Of a stretch of 64,000 nt of DNA, positions 26,576 through 34,543 are shown piece after piece; the stretch's first letter is position 1, and every line of letters begins with the position of its first letter. The DNA lies in contig CBDHEI010000002.1 of assembly GCA_965262055.1 (NCBI GenBank), positions 806,001 through 870,000 on the forward strand, written 5' to 3'. Under the pieces are notes generated by a model, which was not told the origin of the DNA, did not search any database, and saw nothing but the letters and a program-made list of their open reading frames with translations. This stretch comes from G958296245 sp965262055 (GTDB taxonomy: Bacteria; Chloroflexota; Dehalococcoidia; Lucifugimonadales; G958296245). Made by a program: the position numbers and the translations under genes.

Positions 26576-27727
26576 CTATGGATTCAGGATGACCTTGGTG
26601 TACCCGTCGATGCGCTTGTCGAACTTGTCATAGGCATCGACAGCGTCGTCCAGCGGCACCTCGTGGGACACCACAAAGCTGGGAGCGGCCTTCCCGGATA
26701 TGATCAGGTCGCGCAAGTACGCGTTGTACTGCTTCACGTTGCACTGACCGGTACCCAACTTCAGACCCTTCTCAAACAGCCTGCCGAAATTGATGGACAA
26801 GGCGCCCCTCTTGGCGCCCTCGTCCACGCCGCCCGGGTCCGAAGGCACATACAGCCCTGGGATGCCCATCATCCCGGTGGGATTGATCAGGTCGATCATC
26901 TGATTCAGGACCACGTTGGGGATTTCGTCCTGCTCACCTCCGGCGGCGGACGACCCTTGAGCAGCGGCCTGATAGCCTACGGCGTCAACCGTCTTGTCCA
27001 CACCGTCGCCCCCGCGTAGGTCTCTGATCTGCTGCACCGGATCGCCGTCATCGAAGTTGATGGCGATTGCGCCAATCTCGCTGGCTTTGTCCAGGCGCTC
27101 CTGCACATGATCTATGGAATAGACCTCCGCCGCTCCCCTGATGATGGAGCTGTAGGTGGCCATCAGACCGACGGGGCCCGCGCCCCACACGGCGACACTC
27201 TCACCGGGACTGACGTTGGCAAGCTCCGTGCCGTGATAGCCGGTGGGGAATATGTCCGCCAGAAGCGCAAAATCCGACTCGAACTCATCCCCGGCCGGCA
27301 GAGGTAGGCAGTTGAAGTCCGCATGAGGCACCTGGAGGTATTCGGCTTGACCGCCGCGCCATGGCCCCATGGCGACGTATCCATACGCGCCGCCGGCAAA
27401 TCCGGGGTTGACCGTGACGCAAAAACCCGTAAATCCCCGCTGGCAGTTCTTACAGAAGCCGCAGCCGACGTTGAACGGCATCACTACTCTGTCGCCTACA
27501 GACAGCGACTTGACAGCGGATCCGACCTCTTCGATTACACCCATGTTCTCGTGGCCGAAAATGATGCCCGGTTCGGCGGCGGTTCGACCCTCATACATGT
27601 GCAGGTCGGAGCCGCAGATGCAGCTGGAGGTAATCTTGACGATCACATCGTTCGGGTGCTGTAGCTCGGGATCGGGGACTTCCTCCACGGATACACTGAA
27701 CGGTCCCTGGTATACGACGGCTTTCAT
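26576..27727 (-). CDS. Zinc-dependent alcohol dehydrogenase (formaldehyde dehydrogenase-like)
   Basis: 383-residue medium-chain dehydrogenase. Catalytic zinc site: Cys in SSCICGSDLHMYEG and HE in IIFGHENMGVIEEVG. Structural zinc site: CGFCKNCQRGFTGFC. The coenzyme fold is VAVWGAGPVGLMA. The inserted region and the tail resemble the glutathione-independent formaldehyde dehydrogenase/dismutase group rather than simple alcohol dehydrogenases. It is followed downstream by about 270 bases without a gene and faces the NHL-protein side. The substrate is probably an aldehyde or small alcohol (inference). Confidence 0.88.
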   Translation of the reverse strand: MKAVVYQGPFSVSVEEVPDPELQHPNDVIVKITSSCICGSDLHMYEGRTAAEPGIIFGHENMGVIEEVGSAVKSLSVGDRVVMPFNVGCGFCKNCQRGFTGFCVTVNPGFAGGAYGYVAMGPWRGGQAEYLQVPHADFNCLPLPAGDEFESDFALLADIFPTGYHGTELANVSPGESVAVWGAGPVGLMATYSSIIRGAAEVYSIDHVQERLDKASEIGAIAINFDDGDPVQQIRDLRGGDGVDKTVDAVGYQAAAQGSSAAGGEQDEIPNVVLNQMIDLINPTGMMGIPGLYVPSDPGGVDEGAKRGALSINFGRLFEKGLKLGTGQCNVKQYNAYLRDLIISGKAAPSFVVSHEVPLDDAVDAYDKFDKRIDGYTKVILNP

Positions 27728-27826
27728 GGAAACCCCTCCTTCGCCCGTTTTGGACTACTAACGCAACGCGGCCAGTTTCTTAGGTTGCCGCAAAGTGTAT
27801 CAGGCTTACATACAGTTGTCTAAAGG

Positions 27827-28003
27827 GTAACTGTTCAGACTCCGTGAGATGCGAAGGAGGAACTCCAGAGGGGATCTCCCCTCTGGCAGGGGGTCTGGGG
27901 GCTCTGCCCCCAGTTTCGAAAGGGCGGGCGGGTGGGGATCAAAGACATCTGCCCTATCGGGACTATGCTAGTGGAGAAGACATCAGCAAGTCTGAACAGT
28001 TAC
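27827..28003. repeat. MITE-like element with 15-bp perfect inverted ends
   Basis: 177 bases bounded by GTAACTGTTCAGACT and its exact complement, flanked on both sides by TCTAAAGG (27819-27826 and 28004-28011), a likely 8-9 bp target duplication. The interior holds nested hairpins and no gene. A left-end copy (CTGTTCAGACTCCGTGAG) appears at about 55231. Confidence 0.85.
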
Positions 28004-28026
28004 TCTAAAGGGTGTTTCCGAAGTAC

Positions 28027-28121
28027 GTCATTCTGAGCCGAAGTGGAGCGAAAGAGAAGAATCTATCGTCACCGAAGGTTGGCCGGTCAGGAGATTCTTC
28101 GGACTTCGCCTTGAGCATGAC
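28027..28121. repeat. Long imperfect palindromic repeat
   Basis: Starts GTCATTCTGAG and ends with the near complement CTTGAGCATGAC; inner arms GAAGAATCT (28056-28064) and AGATTCTTC (28092-28100) are exact complements. It would form a stem of about 95 bases. It lies directly after the target duplication of the preceding MITE. Its first bases (GGGTGTTTCCGAAGTACGTCAT) resemble the end of the IS5 at 5772. Confidence 0.7.
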
Positions 28122-28291
28122 AGACCGCTTAGGCCCGCCAGCACATCCCAGCCAAAAGTTTGTGGTAGAGTTTCCGCAGGCCCAAGGATCGAAGATCGAA
28201 CACCACGCCTGTATCGGTACACGGCAAGCACTGTGACGATATAACGGCGGGGAGGATTGTCCCCCAGAAAATCCGCGTCGAGGAGATACAC

Positions 28292-30793
28292 ATGTCAGAC
28301 TATGAGCCCGTAGCCATTGGTGGCCTATGCAACGCGGGGCCTTCCCTGCTCGGCGACGAGCAGGTGGAGACGGGGCCGCGGAGCATCCTGGGGCTTCCCT
28401 TCCTCATCGGCGGGGGCGACGCCGGGGAGAGTTGTTTCGTAGCGGTGAGCGGCTCCAGCGGCGCCGTAACCGTGCCCATACGCGCGGCGGCGCGCGGCGT
28501 GGTGTTCGCCCACCGGCTGTTGAAGTCCGAGGTGTCCAGGGGCGGCCCTTTGGGCATCGATGTTGCCGAGTACGTCTTTCGCTACGACGACGGCTCGGAG
28601 GAGCGGGAGACGATCAGGGAGCGTTTCGAGATAGGGTCCATTCCGGGCAAGGACGATATACCCGGGGTCCCCGGCACACCCTTCCTTGCCGTCCCGGACC
28701 TGGGCCCCGAGCTGTATGCTCGCTACGATGGTCCGTGGGAGGAGGCTGGCCGGCGCCAGACCGAGGCGGGCAACGTCGCCGTGAAGCAGTACTACCTCTG
28801 GTCATGGGACAACCCTCACCCGGGCAGGGCCATCGCGGCGATCGAGCTTGTACCGAAGGGGCCTCCGTTCATGGTGGCCGCAATCACGCTGCGGCACGTC
28901 GACGAGCGCCCCTTCGCGCGGGAGGCGCGCCGCCCGATGAAGGTCGTCCTCAAGGACGCGGAGCGCGCCGCGAGGCCGTTCGACGTGGGCGTCAAGGTGG
29001 ACAGGGGCTCGGCTACCTACGCGCACCCGCTCCCGGATAAGGACGCCCCCGGCTTCCTCGGCGACAAGTTCAAGGGCTGGGGGGAGGAGCAGAGCGCCGG
29101 CTCCGGCTCGTCCTACGTGGAGGTGTCCGCCGTGCCGTCTGCCACGGTCGCCGTCGAGCAGGGCGGCGAGGAGATAGGCAGCGCGAGGTGGGGCGAGGTT
29201 GCCGAGTCGGGGAGCGTCGAGACCCCCGGCGTGCGGTTCGAGCTGATCGACCCCGGAAAGAACTGGGTCAACGTCACCGTCCTGGACGACGACACCGGCA
29301 GGCCCGTGCCGTGCAGGGTCCACTTCCGCTCGCCTGAGGGAGTGCCATACCAGCCCCACGGCTTCCACAACCAGGTCAACACCAACATGGGCACATGGCA
29401 CATGGACGTCGGAGGCGATGTGCGCCTGGGCCAGATTACCTACGCCTGCATCGACGGCACGTGCGAGGGTTGGTTGCCGCGCGGGGAGGTCATCGTCGAC
29501 GTCGCCCGCGGCTACGAGTACGAGCCGCTGAGGAAGACGGTCAGCATCGAGCCGGGACAGCGCGAGCTGACGTTGCGCATCAAGCGCTGGAGCCACCTGA
29601 ACGCGAAGGGCTGGTACAGCGGCGACTCGCACGTCCACTTCCTGTCGCCCCAGGGTGCGCACCGCGAGTCCCAGTGCGAAGACCTGAACGTCGTGAACCT
29701 GCTCCAGTCGCAGTGGGGCAGCCTGTTCACCAATACGGAGGACTTCACGGGGTCCGCCAGCGTCTCGCGTGAGGGCGACAACATCGTCTACGTGGGGCAG
29801 GAGAACCGACAGCACTTCATGGGGCACATGATCCTGTGGGGCCTGAAGAAGCCCATCATGCCCTGGTGCACGGACGGTCTGGGCGAGGCGGAGATCGGCG
29901 GCGCGATGGAGACCTCGCTGGGCCACTGGGCCGACGAGGCCCACGAGCAGGGCGGCTGGGTGGTCAACCCTCATTTCCCCAGCCCGAACGGCGAGCCGGC
30001 GGCTCTCGTAGCCGCGGGACGGCTCGACGCCGTGGAGATGATCCGCCAGAACCCGTTCAACCACAGCGAGTACTACAAGTACCTGAACTGCGGCTACAGG
30101 CTGCCGCTCGTCGGCGGGACGGACAAGATGAGCAGCGACGTGCCCGTGGGGATGTACCGGACCTACGTGAACATCCCGGACGAGGAGTTCAGCTACGAGA
30201 GCTGGTGCAACAACGTCTCCAGGGGACGCACGTTCCTGAGCTCCGGCCCGATCATCAGCCTCAAGGTGGACGGCAAGGAGATCGGCGACACAGTTGGTAT
30301 GTCGGGCCCCGGCACGGTGGAGGTGGAGGCCACGGCCGAGAGCATCTTCCCCATACACACGCTGGAGCTGGTGCAGGCGGGTAGGGTGGTGGCGTCCGCT
30401 CATTCGAGTGTCGGCGCGCGCCGGCTGGAGATACGGGAGCGGGTCCGGGTCGATGGCCACACCTGGCTGGCCGCGCGCTGCGGCGGCCCGGAGTACTACG
30501 GCGTCGCGCACCACGACGTCTGGAGCCGCGGTGTGTTCGCGCACACCTCGCCCGTATACGTCGCCTGCGGCGGCGACTGGTGGATGTTCGACAAGGCCGT
30601 CGCCCAGTACATGCTGACGCTCATCGAGGGCGACCTCTCATATATAAAGCACACGTCGGGGCAGCACAGGCACGGCACGGTCACGCACCGCCACGGCGAA
30701 GACGACCACACGGCTTTCCTGAGCCGGCCCTTCCTGGAGGCCCAGGACGCCATACACCGCCGCGCCCGCGAGCTGGGCGTGAACATCGAATAG
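28292..30793 (+). CDS. CehA/McbA-family metallohydrolase with N-terminal extension
   Basis: 833 residues. The first 350 or so form beta-rich domains (GKNWVNVTVLDDDTGRPVPC looks like a carboxypeptidase-regulatory-type sandwich). The PHP-like hydrolase follows: metal motif GDSHVHFLSPQG, VNPHFPSPNG and VGGTDKMSS. A C-terminal beta domain (GPIISLKVDGKEIGD) follows, as in other CehA/McbA proteins. The family is named after carbaryl hydrolases, but most members are of unknown substrate. No signal peptide is evident. The next gene, a small PPOX-type flavoprotein, starts 12 bases downstream and is probably co-transcribed. Confidence 0.85.
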   Translation: MSDYEPVAIGGLCNAGPSLLGDEQVETGPRSILGLPFLIGGGDAGESCFVAVSGSSGAVTVPIRAAARGVVFAHRLLKSEVSRGGPLGIDVAEYVFRYDDGSEERETIRERFEIGSIPGKDDIPGVPGTPFLAVPDLGPELYARYDGPWEEAGRRQTEAGNVAVKQYYLWSWDNPHPGRAIAAIELVPKGPPFMVAAITLRHVDERPFAREARRPMKVVLKDAERAARPFDVGVKVDRGSATYAHPLPDKDAPGFLGDKFKGWGEEQSAGSGSSYVEVSAVPSATVAVEQGGEEIGSARWGEVAESGSVETPGVRFELIDPGKNWVNVTVLDDDTGRPVPCRVHFRSPEGVPYQPHGFHNQVNTNMGTWHMDVGGDVRLGQITYACIDGTCEGWLPRGEVIVDVARGYEYEPLRKTVSIEPGQRELTLRIKRWSHLNAKGWYSGDSHVHFLSPQGAHRESQCEDLNVVNLLQSQWGSLFTNTEDFTGSASVSREGDNIVYVGQENRQHFMGHMILWGLKKPIMPWCTDGLGEAEIGGAMETSLGHWADEAHEQGGWVVNPHFPSPNGEPAALVAAGRLDAVEMIRQNPFNHSEYYKYLNCGYRLPLVGGTDKMSSDVPVGMYRTYVNIPDEEFSYESWCNNVSRGRTFLSSGPIISLKVDGKEIGDTVGMSGPGTVEVEATAESIFPIHTLELVQAGRVVASAHSSVGARRLEIRERVRVDGHTWLAARCGGPEYYGVAHHDVWSRGVFAHTSPVYVACGGDWWMFDKAVAQYMLTLIEGDLSYIKHTSGQHRHGTVTHRHGEDDHTAFLSRPFLEAQDAIHRRARELGVNIE

Positions 30794-30804
30794 GAGAAAG
30801 CAAT

Positions 30805-31215
30805 ATGTTGGACCCTGAACAGGCAGCCGAATTGGAGGCTTTCCTGGCGCCGTCCAGGATGGCCGTCGTAGGCACGATAGGCCCGAGCGGCATGCCGCAG
30901 CTCACGCCCAACTGGTACGTCTACCAGGACGGCCGCCTGTCGTTCTCGACGACCAAGGAGCGGGTCAAGTACAAGAACCTCTCCCGCAACGACCGCATCT
31001 CGGTCTGCGTCTACTCTGGGCCGCTGGCCGAGCAGTACGCGACGATACGAGGCCGGGCCCAGATATGCGACGACGACTCGATCTGGCCCGTGACCAGGAC
31101 CATAGTCGAGCGCTACATCCCACCCGAAGGGGTCGAGGCGCGGATGGCCCAGCTCCGGAGCGAGAACCGGGTAATAGTCAGCTTTGCGCCGGAGAGCGCC
31201 GTCTTCCGGGACTAG
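30805..31215 (+). CDS. PPOX-class (pyridoxamine 5'-phosphate oxidase-like) flavin/F420-dependent protein
   Basis: 136-residue split-barrel protein. MAVVGTIGPSGMPQLTPNWYVYQDG and SFSTTKERVKYKNLSRN are the flavin/deazaflavin-binding landmarks (shown only in part: GPSGMPQLTP and TTKERVKYKNL). The ATG at 30805 has AGGAG upstream and the gene follows the CehA/McbA gene closely. Members reduce or oxidise small molecules using FMN or F420. The KxKNL pattern favours F420-type enzymes, but this is not decisive. Confidence 0.85.
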   Translation: MLDPEQAAELEAFLAPSRMAVVGTIGPSGMPQLTPNWYVYQDGRLSFSTTKERVKYKNLSRNDRISVCVYSGPLAEQYATIRGRAQICDDDSIWPVTRTIVERYIPPEGVEARMAQLRSENRVIVSFAPESAVFRD

Positions 31216-31336
31216 ACCGCCGGTCCAGGCGCCGGTCCGGGTCCTCAGCGAGGCGGCAGGCCGTCTCCCCGCACCGGCGCCGCATCTCACTCGACGTTCC
31301 AGTTCCTGCAGGCCGCACTATGAGAGGACGAATCCC

Positions 31337-31777
31337 TTGAGGCATATCCCGACGATTCTTGTGTTGATTAGCATCGCCTCGGCGCTCGCCCTCACTGGCT
31401 GCCTTGGCGGCGGCTCCGAGTCTGGTGAGCACAACGAAGGCTCGGAGTCCGGTGAGCACAGCAGCGGCTCGGAGTCCGATGAAGGCGGTGAAGAGTCCGG
31501 TACCCAGTTCATGCTGAACGAGACTTTTGATGAGGTCCGCGCCGGCGCTCGGCTGGTCCTGTCGTACGAATCGAACGCCAATGCGTTCATTGGCACGGTC
31601 GAGAACACCACCGGGGCCACATTGAGCCAGGTCAGGGTCGAGGTCCATCTCTCGAACGGGACCGAACTGGGTCCTACAACCCCGGTAGACCTGGCTCCCG
31701 GCCAGGTAATCGACATCACCCTACCGGCGACCAGCCAACCCTTCGCCTCATGGAGCGCCCACCCCGAAGTCGGCTGA
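31337..31777 (+). CDS. Putative lipoprotein with FxLYD-like domain
   Basis: 146 residues from a TTG start with GAGAGG upstream; no ATG in frame fits. The N-terminus has a hydrophobic stretch and lipobox ALTGC, so it should be exported and lipid-anchored. A Ser/Glu/Gly-rich linker with repeated SESGEH follows, then a C-terminal beta domain (GARLVLSYESNANAFIGTVE, NTTGATLSQVRVEV) resembling FxLYD domains that sit on cell surfaces. Function unknown. Confidence 0.7.
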   Translation: MRHIPTILVLISIASALALTGCLGGGSESGEHNEGSESGEHSSGSESDEGGEESGTQFMLNETFDEVRAGARLVLSYESNANAFIGTVENTTGATLSQVRVEVHLSNGTELGPTTPVDLAPGQVIDITLPATSQPFASWSAHPEVG

Positions 31778-31884
31778 CTCCTCACCAGACAGTGTAGGGG
31801 ACCGGTCTGTTCCTGCTGCCAGCGGCTGCCTTGGTGGACTCGCCTCCTGTCTTGAGAGACGCCCTGTCCATGTGTAATACATGC

Positions 31885-31913
31885 TTGACAGAAAGGCAAG
31901 GGCGCTTTACATT
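31885..31913 (+). promoter_or_regulatory. Sigma-70-type promoter
   Basis: TTGACA (31885-31890), 17-base spacer, TACATT (31908-31913), about 40 bases before the ATG of the membrane protein gene. Confidence 0.75.
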
Positions 31914-31954
31914 AAGAGCACGTTCAGACCGCCATAGAGGAGGCAGCTCCGACC

Positions 31955-32335
31955 ATGGATGACGCTAGGAAACAGTACTTGAGGCGAATGACCATAGCGC
32001 TCGTGGTCTACACCGTCATTCTTGCGGCTTCCGGCGCGCTGACTTCGGCTTACCCGGATGCAGTATGGCGCTTTCCGGAGGCCGTTACGCCGATGGCTCC
32101 GTTCATCTACGCGATAGCCGCGAACGTTCGCTACCTGCGGTCTGTCGACGAGCTTCAGCAGCGCATCAAGCTGGAGGCCCTCGCGATCGCGTTCGGCGCA
32201 ACCGCGGCGGTCACCTTCTGCTACGGGTTCTTGGAGCACGTCGGCCTGCCCCACATCAACTGGTGGTTCGTATGGCCGGTCATGGGGGCTTCCTGGATAC
32301 TTGCTAACATGTACGCCGAGCGCCGCTACCGATGA
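31955..32335 (+). CDS. Small integral membrane protein
   Basis: 126 residues with about four hydrophobic segments: ALVVYTVILAASGALTS, a shorter one around VTPMAPFIYAIAANV, LAIAFGATAAVTFCYGF, and WWFVWPVMGASWILANM. The charged loop RYLRSVDELQQRIKLEA lies in the middle. The stop overlaps the next gene's start as ATGA, coupling it to an XRE regulator. Such membrane-protein/XRE pairs are widespread; the membrane protein's role is not established. A good promoter stands upstream. Confidence 0.8.
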   Translation: MDDARKQYLRRMTIALVVYTVILAASGALTSAYPDAVWRFPEAVTPMAPFIYAIAANVRYLRSVDELQQRIKLEALAIAFGATAAVTFCYGFLEHVGLPHINWWFVWPVMGASWILANMYAERRYR

Positions 32336-32532
32336 AGAACCGGCTCCGGGTGCTGCGCGCCGAGTGCAACTGGTCGCAGTCGGAGCTGGCGGGCCGTCTT
32401 GGAGTGTCCCGTCAGACGGTGAACGCCGTGGAGAGGAGCAAGTACGACCCCAGCCTGCCGCTGGCGTTCAAGATAGCCAAGGTCTTCGGCCAACCCATAG
32501 ACCACATCTTCACACCCGACCTCGACGACTGA
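32332..32532 (+). CDS. XRE-family helix-turn-helix regulator
   Basis: 66 residues, almost entirely the HTH domain: NWSQSELAGRLGVSRQTVNA and FKIAKVFGQPIDHIF. It belongs to the short XRE type often translated together with a membrane protein and likely controlling the same operon. Start fixed by the ATGA overlap. A strong hairpin follows the stop codon. Confidence 0.88.
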   Translation: MKNRLRVLRAECNWSQSELAGRLGVSRQTVNAVERSKYDPSLPLAFKIAKVFGQPIDHIFTPDLDD

Positions 32533-32535
32533 AAC

Positions 32536-32564
32536 TGTGACGCGGCGGAGAGCCCCGCGTCACA
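32536..32564. terminator. Bidirectional terminator between convergent genes
   Basis: Perfect 10-bp stem TGTGACGCGG / CCGCGTCACA with a 9-base loop, lying between the stops of the XRE gene (plus) and DAHP synthase gene (minus). T-richness downstream is modest on both strands. Confidence 0.7.
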
Positions 32565-32583
32565 TGCTTCGGTTCTTGTGAGT

Positions 32584-33651
32584 CTAGGCCCCGAGGCGGT
32601 CGTAGGCCCAGCCGTAAAGCTCCTCCGTCTCCTGCCAACCGATGCACGGATCGGTGATCGATACGCCGTGCGCGAGGCCCTCGCGCCCGCCGTTGAGCTT
32701 CTGGTTGCCGGGGTTGATGTTGCTCTCCAGCATGCAGCCGACGATGTTCGTGTTACCGGCCGCCCGCTGCTCGACCACGTCCTGGAAGGCCACGCGCATC
32801 TTGGTGTGGTCCTTGTTGCAGTTGCCGTGGCTGCAATCGACCAGCAAGTTCGGGGCCAGTCCGGCTTCTGAGAGCGTGCCTTGGGCGGCTGCCACGGACT
32901 CGGAGTCGTAGTTGGGACCACGGCTGCCGCCCCGGAGCACGACGTGGCCGTAAGGGTTGCCCTTCGTCTGGATCACCGCCGCGTGGCCGTCCAGGTCGAT
33001 GCCGAGGAAGCCGTGGGGGGCTTGCGCCGAGACCACGGCGTCAACTGCGAGCTGCACGCTGCCCCCGGTGCCGTTCTTGAAGCCCACGGGCATGCTGAGG
33101 CCGCTGGCCATCTGGCGGTGGGTCTGGCTCTCGGCGGTCCTGGCGCCGATCGCGGCCCACGACACGAGGTCGGCGAAGTACTGAGGCACGATGGGGTCGA
33201 GAAATTCCGTCGCCGTGTGGAGGCCCATCTTGGCAACCTCCAGCAGCAGCGATCGGCCCTGCCTGAGACCGTAGACGATGTCGAAGCTGTCGTTCAGGTG
33301 GGGGTCGTACACGAGCCCCTTCCATCCCACCGTCGTGCGCGGTTTCTCGAAGTAGACGCGCATGACCGTGAGTATCCGGTCGCTCAGCGGCTGCGTCAGG
33401 CTGGCCAGCTTTCCGGCGTACTCAAGCGCGGCGTCGTAGTCGTGGATCGAGCACGGGCCGGCAATGATGATGAACCGCCGGTCCTCGCCGTCCAGCACGC
33501 GCCGGATGCTCCGCCTGCCTTCCAGCACCGCCTCCTCCGCCTCCCCCGCGATGGGAAGCTCGGCCAGCAGCTCGGACGGCGGCATAAGCGGCTCGGTAAC
33601 ACTCACGTTGACATCTCGAATGGCTTGCTTTCTTTCCGTTGCGGTAGACAC
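32584..33651 (-). CDS. 3-deoxy-7-phosphoheptulonate (DAHP) synthase, class I (AroF/G/H type)
   Basis: First enzyme of the shikimate pathway: phosphoenolpyruvate plus erythrose-4-phosphate to DAHP. 355 residues, the normal length of the metal-dependent AroF/G/H group. Landmarks are IIAGPCSIHDYDAALEYA, FEKPRTTVGWKG, GARTAESQTHR, MPVGFKNGTGG, LVDCSHGNCNKDH and GCMLESNINPGNQ. The N-terminal extension that carries feedback sites in this group is present. The gene stands alone behind a leader peptide and intrinsic terminator, so transcription is probably controlled by attenuation as well as any feedback inhibition. Confidence 0.93.
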   Translation of the reverse strand: MSTATERKQAIRDVNVSVTEPLMPPSELLAELPIAGEAEEAVLEGRRSIRRVLDGEDRRFIIIAGPCSIHDYDAALEYAGKLASLTQPLSDRILTVMRVYFEKPRTTVGWKGLVYDPHLNDSFDIVYGLRQGRSLLLEVAKMGLHTATEFLDPIVPQYFADLVSWAAIGARTAESQTHRQMASGLSMPVGFKNGTGGSVQLAVDAVVSAQAPHGFLGIDLDGHAAVIQTKGNPYGHVVLRGGSRGPNYDSESVAAAQGTLSEAGLAPNLLVDCSHGNCNKDHTKMRVAFQDVVEQRAAGNTNIVGCMLESNINPGNQKLNGGREGLAHGVSITDPCIGWQETEELYGWAYDRLGA

Positions 33652-33672
33652 GTTTAAACCTCCACAAAAAAA

Positions 33673-33698
33673 GACCCCTTCCGGCTCCGGTAGGGGTC
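33673..33698 (-). terminator. Attenuator terminator before DAHP synthase
   Basis: On the minus strand GACCCCTACCGG, a tight loop, CCGGAAGGGGTC, then seven Ts (33672-33666). It ends about 15 bases before the DAHP synthase start. The 5' arm (33687-33699) can alternatively pair with 33746-33758 in the leader, giving the antiterminator. Confidence 0.9.
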
Positions 33699-33725
33699 CT
33701 GGTCTTGCTCGTATTCGTCTCTAAC

Positions 33726-33815
33726 TTACCTGTTTGCACGCACCTGGACGTAACCGGCGGCCGAAAGGCCGGTAAAGTAGAAGCGCCAATAGCGGACTGC
33801 GCTCGTGACTTTCAT
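33726..33815 (-). CDS. Aromatic-rich leader peptide of the DAHP synthase attenuator
   Basis: A 29-codon frame starting ATG with TTAAGG upstream. Codons 9-14 read Tyr-Trp-Arg-Phe-Tyr-Phe and codon 22 is Tyr, six aromatic residues in all. The control codons end exactly where the first hairpin arm (ACCGGC, 33773-33768) begins. A ribosome stalled there for lack of any aromatic aminoacyl-tRNA would free 33758-33746 to pair with 33699-33687 and prevent the terminator. This is the layout of pheL/trpL-type leaders. Expression of the peptide is inferred. Confidence 0.85.
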   Translation of the reverse strand: MKVTSAVRYWRFYFTGLSAAGYVQVRANR

Positions 33816-33824
33816 GACCTTAAA

Positions 33825-33854
33825 ACGGTACCATCGGCCCAGAACAATTGTCAA
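33825..33854 (-). promoter_or_regulatory. Promoter of the attenuated DAHP synthase operon
   Basis: On the minus strand TTGACA (33854-33849), 18-base spacer, TACCGT (33830-33825). The transcript would start only a few bases before the leader ATG. Confidence 0.65.
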
Positions 33855-33924
33855 GCTGCGCGTGGGCGCGCCGACGCGCTGAACAGCGAATCGACACTTA
33901 GGGCCGGGTAGCACGAGACTCCAT

Positions 33925-34500
33925 TCAGAGGTTCATGTACCAGAGCAACTGGACCTCTTCGGGCAGGCTTTCGTAGATGCCGGGGTGGATGGCTCCGAGA
34001 TAGCAGCCCTGGCTGGCGTAGAACTGGCATGCAGCCACGTTGATGTTCTGCGTTTCGATCTTTAGCTGGTGGGAACCCTTTCCCCGCGCCCACTCGGCTG
34101 CCCGTCGAAACAGGCGGGAGCCGATGCCCCGGCGGCGGTAGTCCGGCCGGATGCGTATGTCCCAGAGGACCGTAAGATCTGGCCGCCCTTCCAGCATGTA
34201 TAACCCCGGCGTGTCCCGTGCGACGACCGCGCCACCAACGGGCACCCCGTCGTCCAGCGCTTCGAATAGCGCCCAGTTGGAGATGTCCCACCGCCTCGAC
34301 CAAGACTCTGCCCTGTCATCCTTCTCGGTGTCGTAGTCCTTGACGTATGGGAGCTGCACTGGCTCTTCGGTTAACTTCCATCCGCCCAGGCCACCGTCGA
34401 TCGCGTGCACGTAGTATCGCGAGTCGACCGTGAACGAGATGAGGATGTCGCCGTAGCCGGCTAGTATCTCTGTGGACTGTTGGACGATCTCTATCGCCAT
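33925..34500 (-). CDS. GNAT-family N-acetyltransferase
   Basis: 191 residues. The acetyl-CoA motif is IRPDYRRRGIGSRLFRRA, with the R-x-x-x-G-I-G signature; a beta strand LYMLEGRPDLTVLWDIRI precedes it and the C-terminal AACQFYASQGCYLG is typical. The ATG at 34500 is preferred over an upstream start because the extension is not family-like. Acceptor substrate unknown. It stands between the DAHP synthase leader and the ABC-2 genes and shares their strand. Confidence 0.88.
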   Translation of the reverse strand: MAIEIVQQSTEILAGYGDILISFTVDSRYYVHAIDGGLGGWKLTEEPVQLPYVKDYDTEKDDRAESWSRRWDISNWALFEALDDGVPVGGAVVARDTPGLYMLEGRPDLTVLWDIRIRPDYRRRGIGSRLFRRAAEWARGKGSHQLKIETQNINVAACQFYASQGCYLGAIHPGIYESLPEEVQLLWYMNL

Positions 34501-34543
34501 TGTGCGACACCCTTTCCGCTGGACGCCCACTGGCTCGCTCTCC

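Noticed and set aside
28802..30544. 580-codon minus-strand open frame
   Set aside because: Shadow of the CehA/McbA gene; codon-position GC makes long antisense frames common here.
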